Shown: positions 53,901-61,646 of the stretch, in pieces
Layout: each line of letters opens with the position of its first letter
How positions within the stretch are numbered: position 1 is the stretch's first letter
Assembly (NCBI GenBank): GCA_964399965.1
Contig: CAYNRX010000004.1
Span: 17,698-81,697 of the forward strand
Reading direction: 5' to 3'
DNA length: 64,000 bases
From: UBA1381 sp964399965
GTDB lineage: Bacteria > Bacillota > Clostridia > UBA1381
The notes under the pieces: generated by a model
Told to the model about the DNA's origin: nothing
Seen by the model: the letters and a program-made list of their open reading frames with translations, nothing else
Databases searched by the model: none
Position numbers and translations under genes: made by a program

Positions 53901-54936
53901 TCCGACAGTGATCCGTATGCTTATGGATCTGACCGGAGTAGACGCGCAAAAAATACCGCTTGACGATAAACCGACTATGAGTTTATTCACCTCTACAGAC
54001 GCGCTCAACCTTAAGGAGAAGCTGGAAACGCCGGTCGGCACCTACGGTGTGCCGGAATTTGGCACCAAATTTGTGCGTCAAATGCTTGTAGATACGAAAC
54101 CGACGACCTTTGCTGAGCTGGTGCGTATATCGGGGCTTTCGCACGGTACGGATGTGTGGCTCAATAACGCTCAAGATCTTATAAGAAACGGCACTACTAC
54201 TCTGTCAAATGCTATCTGCTGCCGTGATGATATCATGATATATCTTATACACATGGGAGTGGAAGCCGGCCATGCGTTCCAAATAATGGAAAAGGTGAGA
54301 AAGGGCAAAGGCCTGGCTCCTGAGGACGAGGAAGCTATGAGGGCGGCAAATGTACCAGAATGGTATCTCACGGCCTGCAAGAAGATAGGCTACATGTTTC
54401 CCAAGGCTCACGCGGTAGCATATGTAACGATGGCGTTTAGGATCGCTTATTTCAAGGTACATCATCCGGAAGCCTTCTATATAGCGTATTTTTCAGTCAG
54501 AGCCGATGATTTTGACGCTTCAATAATGGCGCGGGGGATAGATGTTGCCCGAGCGGCTATAGAGGACATAAAAGCCAGGAAAAAAGATGGAACAGCCAAA
54601 CCGAAAGAGGAGGGACTAATACCGATATTGGAAATATGTGTGGAAATGTATGCCAGAGGCATTGATTTCGTACCGGTAGGCCTGTACACCTCCCATGCTA
54701 CTGACTTTTTAAAGACAGATAAGGGCATACTTCCGCCGCTGTCAGCCTTGCCGGGATTGGGCGACAATGCAGCCAGGGCGATAACAGAAGCTCGAGAGGC
54801 TGGGCCATTCAAGACGATAGAGGAGCTTCGTCAGCGTACCGGAGCCACAAGAGCTACGATAGATATTTTGCAGGAAAACCATTGCCTTGACGGTATGCCT
54901 GAATCCGACCAGGTATCACTTTTTGATTTTATGTAA
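50899..54936 (+). CDS. polC: DNA polymerase III alpha subunit, PolC type
   Basis: PolC is the replicative polymerase of low-GC Gram-positives. The 1345-residue protein starts at GTG 50899, overlapping the phosphorylase stop, with GGAGG 11 bases upstream. It has an OB-fold region (about 130-225), a PHP domain starting RVELHMHTKMSTMDGVSD (about 237) split by a DEDD exonuclease (FVVFDIETTGLYKDVNKITE, about 329; NHHRAVDDAKATAD), zinc cysteines CPNCHNSEF and CPKCGTMY (about 816-855), the catalytic KEPDIDLNFSGD, GQHPGGIIVVP and a C-terminal helix-hairpin-helix. Bacillus PolC has about 1440 residues, so this form is somewhat short at the N-terminus. Separate from the other DNA replication genes. Confidence 0.96.
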   Translation: MKPRLKLILPEDSAAAGSVGEIGIERIKISKMNRTVLVDVDRETPPPVKDMVINELKRTYRLRDADLEIREPENTETSNTIVRYVSRDTYEKNTSAQQRKQYIGRAHVGEMLYGRLIREQMVPISSINENSGKIAFRGDVFALEYKDITSKKNQKQYHIVSMDVTDYEDSISVQLFITKTDEDETFFRFKEKLRVGMGVVIRGEASFNNYANEVIVTANAVAVGKKVLPRRMDNAPMKRVELHMHTKMSTMDGVSDAKELINRAIEWGHSAVAITDHGVVQSYPDAMKASGNNEKIKILYGVEGYLIDDSKKITENAGEEDITSSFVVFDIETTGLYKDVNKITEIGAVKIENGRITDRWSTFVNPEESIPENIIRLTGITDEMVAGAPTIDKVLPSFLDFCKGCVLVAQNASFDIGFIKKNAADCGLEYNFCHTDTLILARCLHPELSNYRLDTLSRHYKVILENHHRAVDDAKATADIFLCMLEELKALGLTKLKDLNSHFDIAAASKKNKAFHIILLAKNQIGLRHIYEMVSKSHLDYYFRTPRIPRSLLVEKRDGVIVGSACEAGELFRAVVEGESDERLREIAEFYDYLEIQPIGNNAYMKRADDHPHINSDEDLMNLNRRVVRLGEELNKPVCATCDVHFLDPLGANFRKILMNYMHFKDADEQAPLYFRTTEEMLEEFDYLGKEKAYEVVVKNTNKIADMIENVRPIPKEKCPPVVDGAEEAIVNDSLAKAKRIYGDPLPKIVQDRLDKELHSITTYGFSVMYRIAQELVRKSLSDGYLVGSRGSVGSSLVAFLSDITEVNSLPAHYVCPNCHNSEFIEDGSGISGCDLPDKTCPKCGTMYKKDGHDIPFETFLGFKGDKEPDIDLNFSGDYQPVIHKYTETFFGEGYVFRAGTIGTVAEKTAYGYVQRYAEDRGITIRNAEKRRLAAGCVGVKRTTGQHPGGIIVVPYTNDIHEFCPIQHPADDPNSDIITTHFDYHSIDKNLLKLDELGHDDPTVIRMLMDLTGVDAQKIPLDDKPTMSLFTSTDALNLKEKLETPVGTYGVPEFGTKFVRQMLVDTKPTTFAELVRISGLSHGTDVWLNNAQDLIRNGTTTLSNAICCRDDIMIYLIHMGVEAGHAFQIMEKVRKGKGLAPEDEEAMRAANVPEWYLTACKKIGYMFPKAHAVAYVTMAFRIAYFKVHHPEAFYIAYFSVRADDFDASIMARGIDVARAAIEDIKARKKDGTAKPKEEGLIPILEICVEMYARGIDFVPVGLYTSHATDFLKTDKGILPPLSALPGLGDNAARAITEAREAGPFKTIEELRQRTGATRATIDILQENHCLDGMPESDQVSLFDFM

Positions 54937-54980
54937 AGATAGTGCAAATATGAAAAATAAGGAAGGAAGCGAAAGATAAG

Positions 54981-56333
54981 ATGGAGAAAAATAAACTTAT
55001 GACAGAGGGCAATATTTTAAAGCAGCTGTTTTTCTTCTCCATGCCACTGCTGTTGGGAAACCTGTTCCAGCAGCTTTATAACACCGTGGATTCGATAGTT
55101 GTAGGAAATTTTATCGGCAATGAAGCTTTGGCCGCTGTTGGCTCCAGCAACTCATTGATAAACCTCATAATCGGCTTTTTCATGGGAATAGCGACCGGAT
55201 CCGGCGTTGTTATTGCACAGCTATACGGCGCGAAACAGCATAAGCGGCTCCATGTAGCTGTACATACTGCGGCAGCGTTGACGCTTATCGGTGGTGTAGC
55301 GCTGATTATTATCGGCATAGCGGTAACGCCGCTGCTTTTGAGAGCAATGCAGACGCCGGAGGAGGTAATGCCCAATTCTGTGCTTTATCTGCGGATATAT
55401 TTTCTGGGGGCGCTGTTTAACCTGGCTTATAATATGGGTGCGGGCATTTTAAGAGGCGTCGGAGACTCTAAGCGGCCGCTGTATTATCTGTGCGTTGCTT
55501 CGGTGGTAAATATTATATTGGATCTTGTTTTTGTGATAGTGTTCCACTGGGGAGTAGCCGGAGTAGGTATTGCAACGATCACTGCGCAATTGGCGTCGGC
55601 GGTACTGGTCATTATACAGCTCATGAAAACGAAAGATGTTTATAAATTTTCACCGCGTGAAATGACGATAAGCAAGCGCATGATGAAAAATATCCTGCAT
55701 ATGGGAATACCAAGCGGTGTACAGTCATCGATAATATCACTTTCAAATGTTATCGTTCAAGCGAATATCAACGTTTTTGGCGCGGCAGCGATGGCCGGAT
55801 GCAGTTCATATATGAAAATAGACGGCTTTGTCATACTACCGGTGATGTCCTTCGGTATGGCGGTAATGACATTTGCAGGGCAAAATTACGGAGCAAAACA
55901 GTATGACCGTGTAAAAAAGGGCGGTAAAGTCGGTATGATGATCAGCCTGGCATATACTCTGCCGGTATCCATTTTACTGTTTTTCTTCGGTGACAGATTG
56001 ATAGGTATATTCACCTCCGATGCAGAAAGCGTAAGCTGCGGCATCCTGATGTTAAAAACATTAGTACCGTTTTATTGGAGCTTATCTATTGTACATGTGC
56101 TCACAAATATGTTCCGCGGAGCAGGCTGTGCGATCGCTCCCACAGTAATAATGGTAGGCAATATGTGTATTGTAAGAATGATATGGGTAAATATCCTGGC
56201 ACTGCTTACGAATGATCTGCAAATGGTACTTTCCGGCTATCCTATATCCTGGATAACAGCTCTTTTGTGCTCGATTATTTTTGCTTGGAAAGGTAATTGG
56301 CTGCGCAGATATGATAAGGATCTAAAAGCATGA
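54981..56333 (+). CDS. MATE family efflux transporter
   Basis: This 450-residue exporter has twelve membrane helices. Characteristic segments are LKQLFFFSMPLLLGNLFQQ, DSIVVGNFIGNEALAAVG, YNMGAGILRGVGDSKRPL, MPSG-type HMGIPSGVQSSI and the equivalent second-half stretch AGQNYGAKQYDRVKKG. It likely exports cationic compounds using a sodium or proton gradient. AAGGAAGG precedes the ATG; it may be transcribed with polC, which ends 44 bases upstream. Confidence 0.92.
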   Translation: MEKNKLMTEGNILKQLFFFSMPLLLGNLFQQLYNTVDSIVVGNFIGNEALAAVGSSNSLINLIIGFFMGIATGSGVVIAQLYGAKQHKRLHVAVHTAAALTLIGGVALIIIGIAVTPLLLRAMQTPEEVMPNSVLYLRIYFLGALFNLAYNMGAGILRGVGDSKRPLYYLCVASVVNIILDLVFVIVFHWGVAGVGIATITAQLASAVLVIIQLMKTKDVYKFSPREMTISKRMMKNILHMGIPSGVQSSIISLSNVIVQANINVFGAAAMAGCSSYMKIDGFVILPVMSFGMAVMTFAGQNYGAKQYDRVKKGGKVGMMISLAYTLPVSILLFFFGDRLIGIFTSDAESVSCGILMLKTLVPFYWSLSIVHVLTNMFRGAGCAIAPTVIMVGNMCIVRMIWVNILALLTNDLQMVLSGYPISWITALLCSIIFAWKGNWLRRYDKDLKA

Positions 56334-56386
56334 GTTGCGGATTAACAAAGTTATAATCGAGAACAAACAATAGAAAGGGGATAAGT

Positions 56387-56433
56387 AATACCGCTTGTAT
56401 ATTGCATGAAAGCCATAATATACAAGCGGTATT
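56387..56433 (+). terminator. Hairpin after the MATE gene
   Basis: AATACCGCTTGTATATT pairs perfectly with AATATACAAGCGGTATT (17 bp, 13-base loop). No clear T-run follows. It closely resembles the hairpin after purL. Confidence 0.6.
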
Positions 56434-56469
56434 ATTGTATCCAAAGTATTTAAAATTATTTACCTAATA

Positions 56470-56727
56470 TCAGTTATTTATGTCATTGTAGTCAATTACA
56501 ATCAATTTCACTTCATCTTGGGAACCGTCTACGCCAACGGTTGTAGCGTTGACTTTATCATCGGTCTTGATATCAAAATATTCTTGACCACATTTGCTGC
56601 ATTTTTCACAAGGGATGTTCTTTATGTAGATAACTGTGTGTCCAACAGTCCTAAGCTGAATAGATAAAGCAGGAACAAGAGGTGTTCCGCACACTGCACA
56701 CGGTGCACTTTCGTTATAGGATCTCAT
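56470..56727 (-). CDS. YgiT-type zinc-finger protein
   Basis: This 85-residue protein begins MRSYNESAPCAVCGTPLVPA and has the second Cys pair in IPCEKCSKCGQEYFD, giving the CxxC-CxxC zinc site of the MqsA/YgiT N-terminal domain. The helix-turn-helix of the MqsA antitoxin is missing, and no partner toxin gene is adjacent. ATG 56727 is chosen for GGAG eight bases upstream; the frame is open to 56778. It has its own promoter. Base composition is more AT-rich than the upstream host genes. Confidence 0.65.
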   Translation of the reverse strand: MRSYNESAPCAVCGTPLVPALSIQLRTVGHTVIYIKNIPCEKCSKCGQEYFDIKTDDKVNATTVGVDGSQDEVKLIVIDYNDINN

Positions 56728-56768
56728 ATCAATACTCCATATTGTGTTGCAAATATTTTCTATAAATA

Positions 56769-56797
56769 ATTGTACCATTGAAATATCATTATGTCAA
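56769..56797 (-). promoter_or_regulatory. SigA promoter of the zinc-finger gene
   Basis: On the minus strand TTGACA (complement of 56792-56797), 17-bp spacer, TACAAT (complement of 56769-56774). Confidence 0.75.
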
Positions 56798-56979
56798 TAA
56801 GTTTTTCGATATAATTGACTTAAAAAATTTAATATAGTAAGTTTTAAAAAGACGATAGGTGTTTTTGCTGCATTAAAATAAATATACGCAAGGTGCACAC
56901 TTTTTTTGAAGGTTCATATTCTGTACTATAGGGCGAGATAAATCCGCCTGTATTATTTTGAGAAAGGAATGAATTTGTT

Positions 56980-57078
56980 GTGAGTGATAAGTGCTGTAAT
57001 AATGAATTCAAAGAGGCTGTTTGTATACACACTGATAAGGTGTATGATAGCTGTAGAGAAGCACACTATGCAAGATAG
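56980..57078 (+). pseudogene. 5' end of a host gene cut by prophage insertion (attL side)
   Basis: A GTG start behind AGAAAGGA opens a 32-codon frame reading SDKCCNNEFKEAVCIHTDKV, then YDSCRE and a phage-like end HYAR and stop. I recall a conserved Cys-rich clostridial protein of about 300 residues whose N-terminus reads FKEAVCI-D-x-x-RVYDSC followed by KDKDCLEDLRV. The match stops right after YDSC, 12 bases from the end of the integrase gene. The simplest reading is that the serine integrase crossed over here (between about 57048 and 57062), leaving the first 25-27 codons at attL; the rest should be beyond attR. The family link is from memory. Confidence 0.6.
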
Positions 57079-57090
57079 ATACCAGCAGCA

Positions 57091-58620
57091 TTAGATTACA
57101 TATCGCCATTCTATATCCAGGGTAAATTCATCTCTGTCTTGCTCCGGCAAATGGGCATAGGTCATTTTTTTAATGAGCTGCTTATAAAGAGCGTTTTTAT
57201 CCGCCGCTTGAAGGGGTTCATATCCGTCAAGCAGCCGCTTTACTATAGGGATCGCTTCTCTTATCGGGGGCATCTCTTCCAAGTCATGAAGCTGTTCCAA
57301 TTTTTGTGAAATGATTTCTTCGGTGTGTGTTATTCGCTCTGCCAAAATGTTTGCACGCTCGAGAAATGTAGGTATATCGTATACGCCTTTTTCTAGGAAA
57401 TCATGTAAACTGGACTTCTGCTTATACAGTGAAGCTAACTCCTTTTGAGAGGCGTCTATAGCTTTTCTTATAAAATCAGTTCGCTTAATATTTTCCGTGT
57501 GCAGCTGTGTTTCTGCAGGATATGAGCACTCAGCGGCTATTTGCTCAAGAATTTGTTTTAAACGCCGTTCCACATATCGAAACTGTATCCCTCTTGTACA
57601 AGCTGTAGTAGGGCATAGGAGCCGTTCTCCGCCGCGCGGTGAAAATTGACGGACTATAGCGGCGCTGCAGTTTTTACAGTACAGAAGTCCCGAAAACGGA
57701 TTTTTCAACTCCCCTGTAAATGACGGCGGATGCGTGCGGGTCAGTCTAATACGCTGTGCTTCCTCAAAAAGCTCGTTAGATATGATGGCCGGATGCAAAC
57801 CGTCTGCAACTATCCATTTTTCCTCGGGATTTAGGACGCTGCGGTTTTTGTCCACCACTGTTTTTTTCTTTAAATGGTGGCGTTTATTCCAAACAATTTT
57901 TCCCGTATACACCGGATTTTGCAAGTAGAAGCGGATTGTACTGCGGGAAAAAAACGTATTCTTTCTTGGACTATAGCCCATGCGGTTTAGCTCATCCGCA
58001 ATCGTGTGGCTCCCAAAACCTTGATTTACATACATATCAAAAACCATCCGAATAACGTCAGCTTCTTCCTCACAAATTGCAAGCGTAGGCTTTTTGTCTA
58101 TGTAGACGCGCCTATATCCGTATGGCGGTTCCCCGACATGGCAGCCACCCTCTACGGTCTTTTCTATCCCTTTGCGCAGGCGTCTGCGGATAGCTTTAAG
58201 CTCCTGCCTGGCGATAAATGTTTGCATTTCTACCGACTGTTCGTCAATTTCATCATTAAGGTCATAGACCTTAGCCGGAGTTATAATACAGACGTTGTTC
58301 TCTTGAAACGTCTCAAGAATAATGCCGCCGTCTTTTTGGCTGGAGCGCCCCAGACGATCTATTTCCATACAAGCAACGGCTGAATATCTGCCATTTTCTA
58401 TATCCTTGAGCAGACGCACCATTTCCGGACGTGTGAAAAGTCCATCGCCTGATACGACCTCTTTATATACTCCGGTAATAGTCAGATCCATTCTATTCGC
58501 CATCTGCATAAGAGTTTCGCTGTGGCGTGCAAGAGTTTCATCAACACTTTCATCATCCGGATCCATTCGAGACTTCCTAAGATACACAGCTACGCTGCTC
58601 TTATACGAATCAAATTTCAT
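57091..58620 (-). CDS. Large serine recombinase (prophage integrase)
   Basis: This 509-residue integrase cuts and joins attP and attB via a Ser-DNA link. The catalytic domain has VAVYLRKSRMD with Ser17, MVRLLKDIENG and MEIDRLGRSSQKDG; a recombinase domain follows (GEPPYGYRRVYID, IRFYLQNPVYTG), then a zinc-ribbon domain with CKNC and CPTTAC and a C-terminal coiled coil (about 400-460). ATG 58620 has AAGGAAGTG upstream; the frame opens at 58659. It ends 12 bases from the split host gene, and points toward attL as usual. An excision factor is not recognised. Confidence 0.95.
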   Translation of the reverse strand: MKFDSYKSSVAVYLRKSRMDPDDESVDETLARHSETLMQMANRMDLTITGVYKEVVSGDGLFTRPEMVRLLKDIENGRYSAVACMEIDRLGRSSQKDGGIILETFQENNVCIITPAKVYDLNDEIDEQSVEMQTFIARQELKAIRRRLRKGIEKTVEGGCHVGEPPYGYRRVYIDKKPTLAICEEEADVIRMVFDMYVNQGFGSHTIADELNRMGYSPRKNTFFSRSTIRFYLQNPVYTGKIVWNKRHHLKKKTVVDKNRSVLNPEEKWIVADGLHPAIISNELFEEAQRIRLTRTHPPSFTGELKNPFSGLLYCKNCSAAIVRQFSPRGGERLLCPTTACTRGIQFRYVERRLKQILEQIAAECSYPAETQLHTENIKRTDFIRKAIDASQKELASLYKQKSSLHDFLEKGVYDIPTFLERANILAERITHTEEIISQKLEQLHDLEEMPPIREAIPIVKRLLDGYEPLQAADKNALYKQLIKKMTYAHLPEQDRDEFTLDIEWRYVI

Positions 58621-58719
58621 TGCAATATCACTTCCTTTGTTTAATATTATACTCAGCACGAAGGGTTATAAGCCCCTATTATTATTCCGTCTCATGTTTA
58701 TTGGGGACATATGCCGTTA

Positions 58720-59595
58720 TTATCTTATTGTGCCATATAATCGCTGTAAAATTATTTGTAGGGCTTCATCATTGCTGTACAAATGAAACGGCAGATGAGT
58801 CTTATCAATTACTTCTTTACATAGTAGCGTTACATCATCGTATGAAAAATTCTTTTTTTGAATAAGGGTACGTAATTTTTCTATAATACCAAGCGATAAC
58901 ATTCTAGTCGGATCATCACACGCATTTAACATATATTCTTTAATCGAATACAACATTTCTGGATTAACACCGTTTCTTAATCCGCTTATGTCAAGATAAC
59001 ATATTTCTAAATAGTGATATATCGCAGAATCAATGTCATCGTTAAGCATTGCAAGCATTGCTCTTCGCTGCTTGCAGTAACTAACACTTCCCCAATCATT
59101 GTAGTAAGTACATTCAGCCTCTTTGAATTCGATTTTATTCAATATATAGGCATTTATGTCCCCTGATGGAGGCACAATGCTTATGTCTAATTCAAACTCC
59201 GGGTGTCTATGAACAAATAAGATATTAGGATTATTTTGCAGTACATCCATCCCCGAAGGTGTTAAACAGTAATATTGTTGAGGGAATTTTTCCAATATAC
59301 GCTGCGAATCGATATTTTCAATAATACGATTTATAAGGCTATTTTTATTACCGGTTCGTTTAAGGTTATTTTCAGAAAGAAATGATTTCAATTCATCAAC
59401 AGTTCTTCGTTTTAAAGATTCTGCAGGGGAAGCGATTTCTATATAACCAGATATATACAATTTACGTAATATAGCAGCAGGATCAACTTTATAGTTAAAT
59501 TCCCAGAATTGCTGAAAATCATTATCTCCTGTGTGAAATTTTGGTGCATAACTTAACATAAGAATTTCTACGGATGTCAAAGTCATATTGTTCAT
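58720..59595 (-). CDS. SAP-domain protein, prophage lysogeny region
   Basis: This 291-residue soluble protein contains a SAP-like motif at about residues 62-97 (KRRTVDELKSFLSENNLK, SLINRIIENI), a helix-extension-helix that often binds DNA. Around it are QQYYCLTPSGMDVLQNNP and a helical C-terminus. I do not recognise the full family. It is encoded between the integrase and the lipoprotein, in the part of the prophage likely expressed during lysogeny, where host-altering or defence genes are common. No nuclease motif is visible. Confidence 0.6.
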   Translation of the reverse strand: MNNMTLTSVEILMLSYAPKFHTGDNDFQQFWEFNYKVDPAAILRKLYISGYIEIASPAESLKRRTVDELKSFLSENNLKRTGNKNSLINRIIENIDSQRILEKFPQQYYCLTPSGMDVLQNNPNILFVHRHPEFELDISIVPPSGDINAYILNKIEFKEAECTYYNDWGSVSYCKQRRAMLAMLNDDIDSAIYHYLEICYLDISGLRNGVNPEMLYSIKEYMLNACDDPTRMLSLGIIEKLRTLIQKKNFSYDDVTLLCKEVIDKTHLPFHLYSNDEALQIILQRLYGTIR

Positions 59596-59664
59596 TAAAA
59601 CTTACCCCCTATTTAATACAGCGGCAAAATCTCCTGATTGGTAAAGCTGTTAATTTTGGCCCGG

Positions 59665-60297
59665 TCAAAGACCAAGCCGCATTTGCCCCAATATTTTATT
59701 GCGCCCGTTTATATCATAGCGATGTAATATTACATCAATATACTCAGTCGATTCGCTAACTAAATCATAGCAGACATTAAATTCTGCGCTATATCCAGGG
59801 AGGACAACATCAGGGAATTTAGTGTCGTAACTATACGTTGCCGTCTGTAATAAATTTTTATTGTTATCATACACATAAAACAAATCGCTGCCAACATAAC
59901 AGCCGGGATTAGTAGAATTTGTGAAATTTACATTCTGCACAGTGTAAGTCAGCATAACATTAAGATTATCTATGGAACCACCGCTCCGTTCTCGCCAATC
60001 CTTTATGGTCGCATCGGTAATCGTTACTATATAGCTACCGTATTCAGTATCAATCGTTATAGGTTGATTTAGTGCAAACGTAGCAGTTGTTTGTGCAGCG
60101 GCCGTTGGCTGGGCTGTAGGATTTCCCTCGGCGATCGGGTTTCCTTCTTGATTTACCGCCTCCAGTTTTTGCTTTAATTCCGCATTTTCCTGCTTTAGTG
60201 CCTCTATTTCTCCCGAGCGGCACGCAGAACAACTAATCAATATTGATATAACCGCAGAAATAGCCAATATTTTTCTTATTCTTATCACCTTTATCAT
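59665..60297 (-). CDS. DUF4352-like lipoprotein, prophage encoded
   Basis: This 210-residue protein has a basic N-terminus, a hydrophobic stretch (about 10-21) and lipobox-like LISCSAC, so it should be lipid-anchored outside the membrane. A short coiled coil (EIEALKQENAELKQKLEAV) and a Thr/Ala-rich linker lead to an immunoglobulin-like domain with VMLTYTVQNVNFTN and LFYVYDNNKNLL, as in DUF4352. Surface proteins of this kind, made from the prophage, may block adsorption of other phages or serve the host; that is inference. Confidence 0.7.
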   Translation of the reverse strand: MIKVIRIRKILAISAVISILISCSACRSGEIEALKQENAELKQKLEAVNQEGNPIAEGNPTAQPTAAAQTTATFALNQPITIDTEYGSYIVTITDATIKDWRERSGGSIDNLNVMLTYTVQNVNFTNSTNPGCYVGSDLFYVYDNNKNLLQTATYSYDTKFPDVVLPGYSAEFNVCYDLVSESTEYIDVILHRYDINGRNKILGQMRLGL

Positions 60298-60316
60298 CCT
60301 TTCTTGAGTATATTAT

Positions 60317-61036
60317 TCACTGTATCACATTTCCGTCCACTTTCCCCAGTACCCGTCCAAGACAGCGTATGTCCTCCGTCCCGTCTATAAGTCGGTACTC
60401 AGGATTATGGCTTACAAGGCCGTTTTCTCCATATTCCTTTATATACACATTGCCCGACAAAACAAAAATCCCTATATCACCGTAGTCCAAGTTGCTTGTT
60501 TTTTGAACATAGATATAATCCCCATCATAAAACGTCGGCTCCATGCTATCGCCGGATACCTTTAATATATAATCAGCCTTGCGCGGCGGCACTTCCGTCA
60601 CCTGCACTGTAGATAGGGCTTCATAGTCAAGAGGATTACCTATACCGGCGGAAGCGGGTAAATCGTAATAAGACATCTTATAAGTTGCAGCAGATTCATT
60701 TGTAGTATCTGTTTTTTGCATACGTTCATATTCTATATCAGTGAGAACATCTATAGCTCTTTTCCCAAACTCATCTAATAAGCGGTATTTATCGATATGC
60801 AGTTGTTCTTTATATGTGAGAAACGTTTGTTCTGCTACAATATCATCTTGAAATAAATAATTTGCATCGCAATTTAAGGCTTTAATAATTTTGTACAGTA
60901 TGTCTACTTTTGGATGGCTTACTCCGGTTTCGTAATTTCCAATAGCGGACGGTGTTACACCGACTATTGCAGCCAAATCGCTCTGCTTCATTTTTTTAGA
61001 TTCTCTTAGTTCTTTTATTCTGCTCCCAACACTCAT
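60317..61036 (-). CDS. CI-like prophage repressor (XRE helix-turn-helix plus S24 peptidase)
   Basis: This 239-residue repressor has an N-terminal HTH (SRIKELRESKKMKQSDLAAI, VTPSAIGNYETGVSHPKVD) and a C-terminal S24/LexA-type peptidase domain with the likely self-cleavage site in LPASAGIGNP, the catalytic Ser in VSGDSMEPTFYDGDYIYV and Lys in VYIKEYG. RecA-stimulated self-cleavage would couple induction to DNA damage. AGGTGA lies seven bases before ATG 61036. It faces a Cro-like gene across divergent promoters. Confidence 0.93.
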   Translation of the reverse strand: MSVGSRIKELRESKKMKQSDLAAIVGVTPSAIGNYETGVSHPKVDILYKIIKALNCDANYLFQDDIVAEQTFLTYKEQLHIDKYRLLDEFGKRAIDVLTDIEYERMQKTDTTNESAATYKMSYYDLPASAGIGNPLDYEALSTVQVTEVPPRKADYILKVSGDSMEPTFYDGDYIYVQKTSNLDYGDIGIFVLSGNVYIKEYGENGLVSHNPEYRLIDGTEDIRCLGRVLGKVDGNVIQ

Positions 61037-61059
61037 TCTTTCACCTACTTTCTGACTAT

Positions 61060-61088
61060 ATATTAACATATTTTTTGCAAAAAGTCAA
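61060..61088 (-). promoter_or_regulatory. Promoter of the repressor gene
   Basis: On the minus strand TTGACT (complement of 61083-61088), 17-bp spacer, TAATAT (complement of 61060-61065). Confidence 0.7.
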
Positions 61089-61099
61089 GAAAAAAACAT

Positions 61100-61170
61100 C
61101 AAGAAACTTGAAAAAAACTATTGACAGACAATTTATGGTGTGGTAAAATATAATTACCACAAGAAACTTG
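61100..61170. promoter_or_regulatory. Repressor/Cro operator region
   Basis: Two identical 11-bp sites CAAGAAACTTG (61100-61110 and 61160-61170) flank the rightward promoter at equal distance on both sides. Between them, GTGGTAA and TTACCAC (61140-61146, 61154-61160) form a second palindrome over the -10 box. These are the likely repressor and Cro binding sites. Confidence 0.7.
61121..61149 (+). promoter_or_regulatory. Early (PR-like) promoter
   Basis: TTGACA (61121-61126), 17-bp spacer, TAAAAT (61144-61149), directly before the Cro-like gene. Confidence 0.8.
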
Positions 61171-61194
61171 TAGAAGAGATCGGGAGGTGAAAGA

Positions 61195-61425
61195 ATGGAT
61201 TCGATAGAAACGGAAGTAATATCAAAGATAAAAGATATTATTGCTGAAAAAGGGTTAAAGAAAAAGCATGTTGCGGGTATATGTGGATATACAGAAAGAC
61301 AGTTTAGCAATATGATAAACGGCCGAAAAAAGATTGACGCAGAAGATTTATACAAAATCTCAACAGGCTTAAACGTTACGCCTAATGAGTTGCTAGGAAT
61401 ACATAGCAACAACAAAACCGCATGA
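61195..61425 (+). CDS. Cro-like XRE-family regulator
   Basis: This 76-residue protein is a bare helix-turn-helix: KKKHVAGICGYTERQFSNMI, NGRKKIDAEDLYKISTGLN and PNELLGI. It is first in the rightward early operon, with GGGAGGTGA upstream, and should oppose the S24 repressor at the shared operators. Its last ten codons lie in a 43-bp stretch that is repeated at 62110-62152. Confidence 0.85.
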   Translation: MDSIETEVISKIKDIIAEKGLKKKHVAGICGYTERQFSNMINGRKKIDAEDLYKISTGLNVTPNELLGIHSNNKTA

Positions 61426-61438
61426 GAGGAGGTGAGGG
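61396..61438 (+). repeat. 43-bp direct repeat, copy 1
   Basis: Covers the end of the Cro-like gene and a GAGAGGAGGTGAGGG ribosome binding site. It matches copy 2 at 62110-62152 at 41 of 43 positions. Confidence 0.9.
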
Positions 61439-61442
61439 CATA

Positions 61443-61646
61443 GTGGTTCCAATAGAGATACAGATAGAGATTATAAGATTTTTTTCAGCGGCGTTAATCA
61501 TAACCGCTATTATAGTAAGCTGTATAGCACCAAAGATATACAAAGGTTCTCATTTGATCTCTTATTACTTCTACGTTGTTGTATTAGTTGTTGGATGCCT
61601 TTTGTTCAATGCAGCGATGATAAGTCGGCTCGAAGTGCTTTTATGA
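61443..61646 (+). CDS. Small two-helix membrane protein, prophage
   Basis: This 67-residue protein starts with GTG 61443, eight bases after AGGAGGTGAG. It has two hydrophobic helices (about residues 12-31 and 43-60) and little else. Its 3' end overlaps the reverse-strand gene 61606-62007. It could be a small exclusion or holin-like protein; no family recognised. Confidence 0.55.
   Translation: MVPIEIQIEIIRFFSAALIITAIIVSCIAPKIYKGSHLISYYFYVVVLVVGCLLFNAAMISRLEVLL

Noticed and set aside
56470..56727. MqsRA toxin-antitoxin pair
   Set aside because: The zinc-finger protein lacks the DNA-binding half of MqsA and no toxin-sized gene is adjacent.
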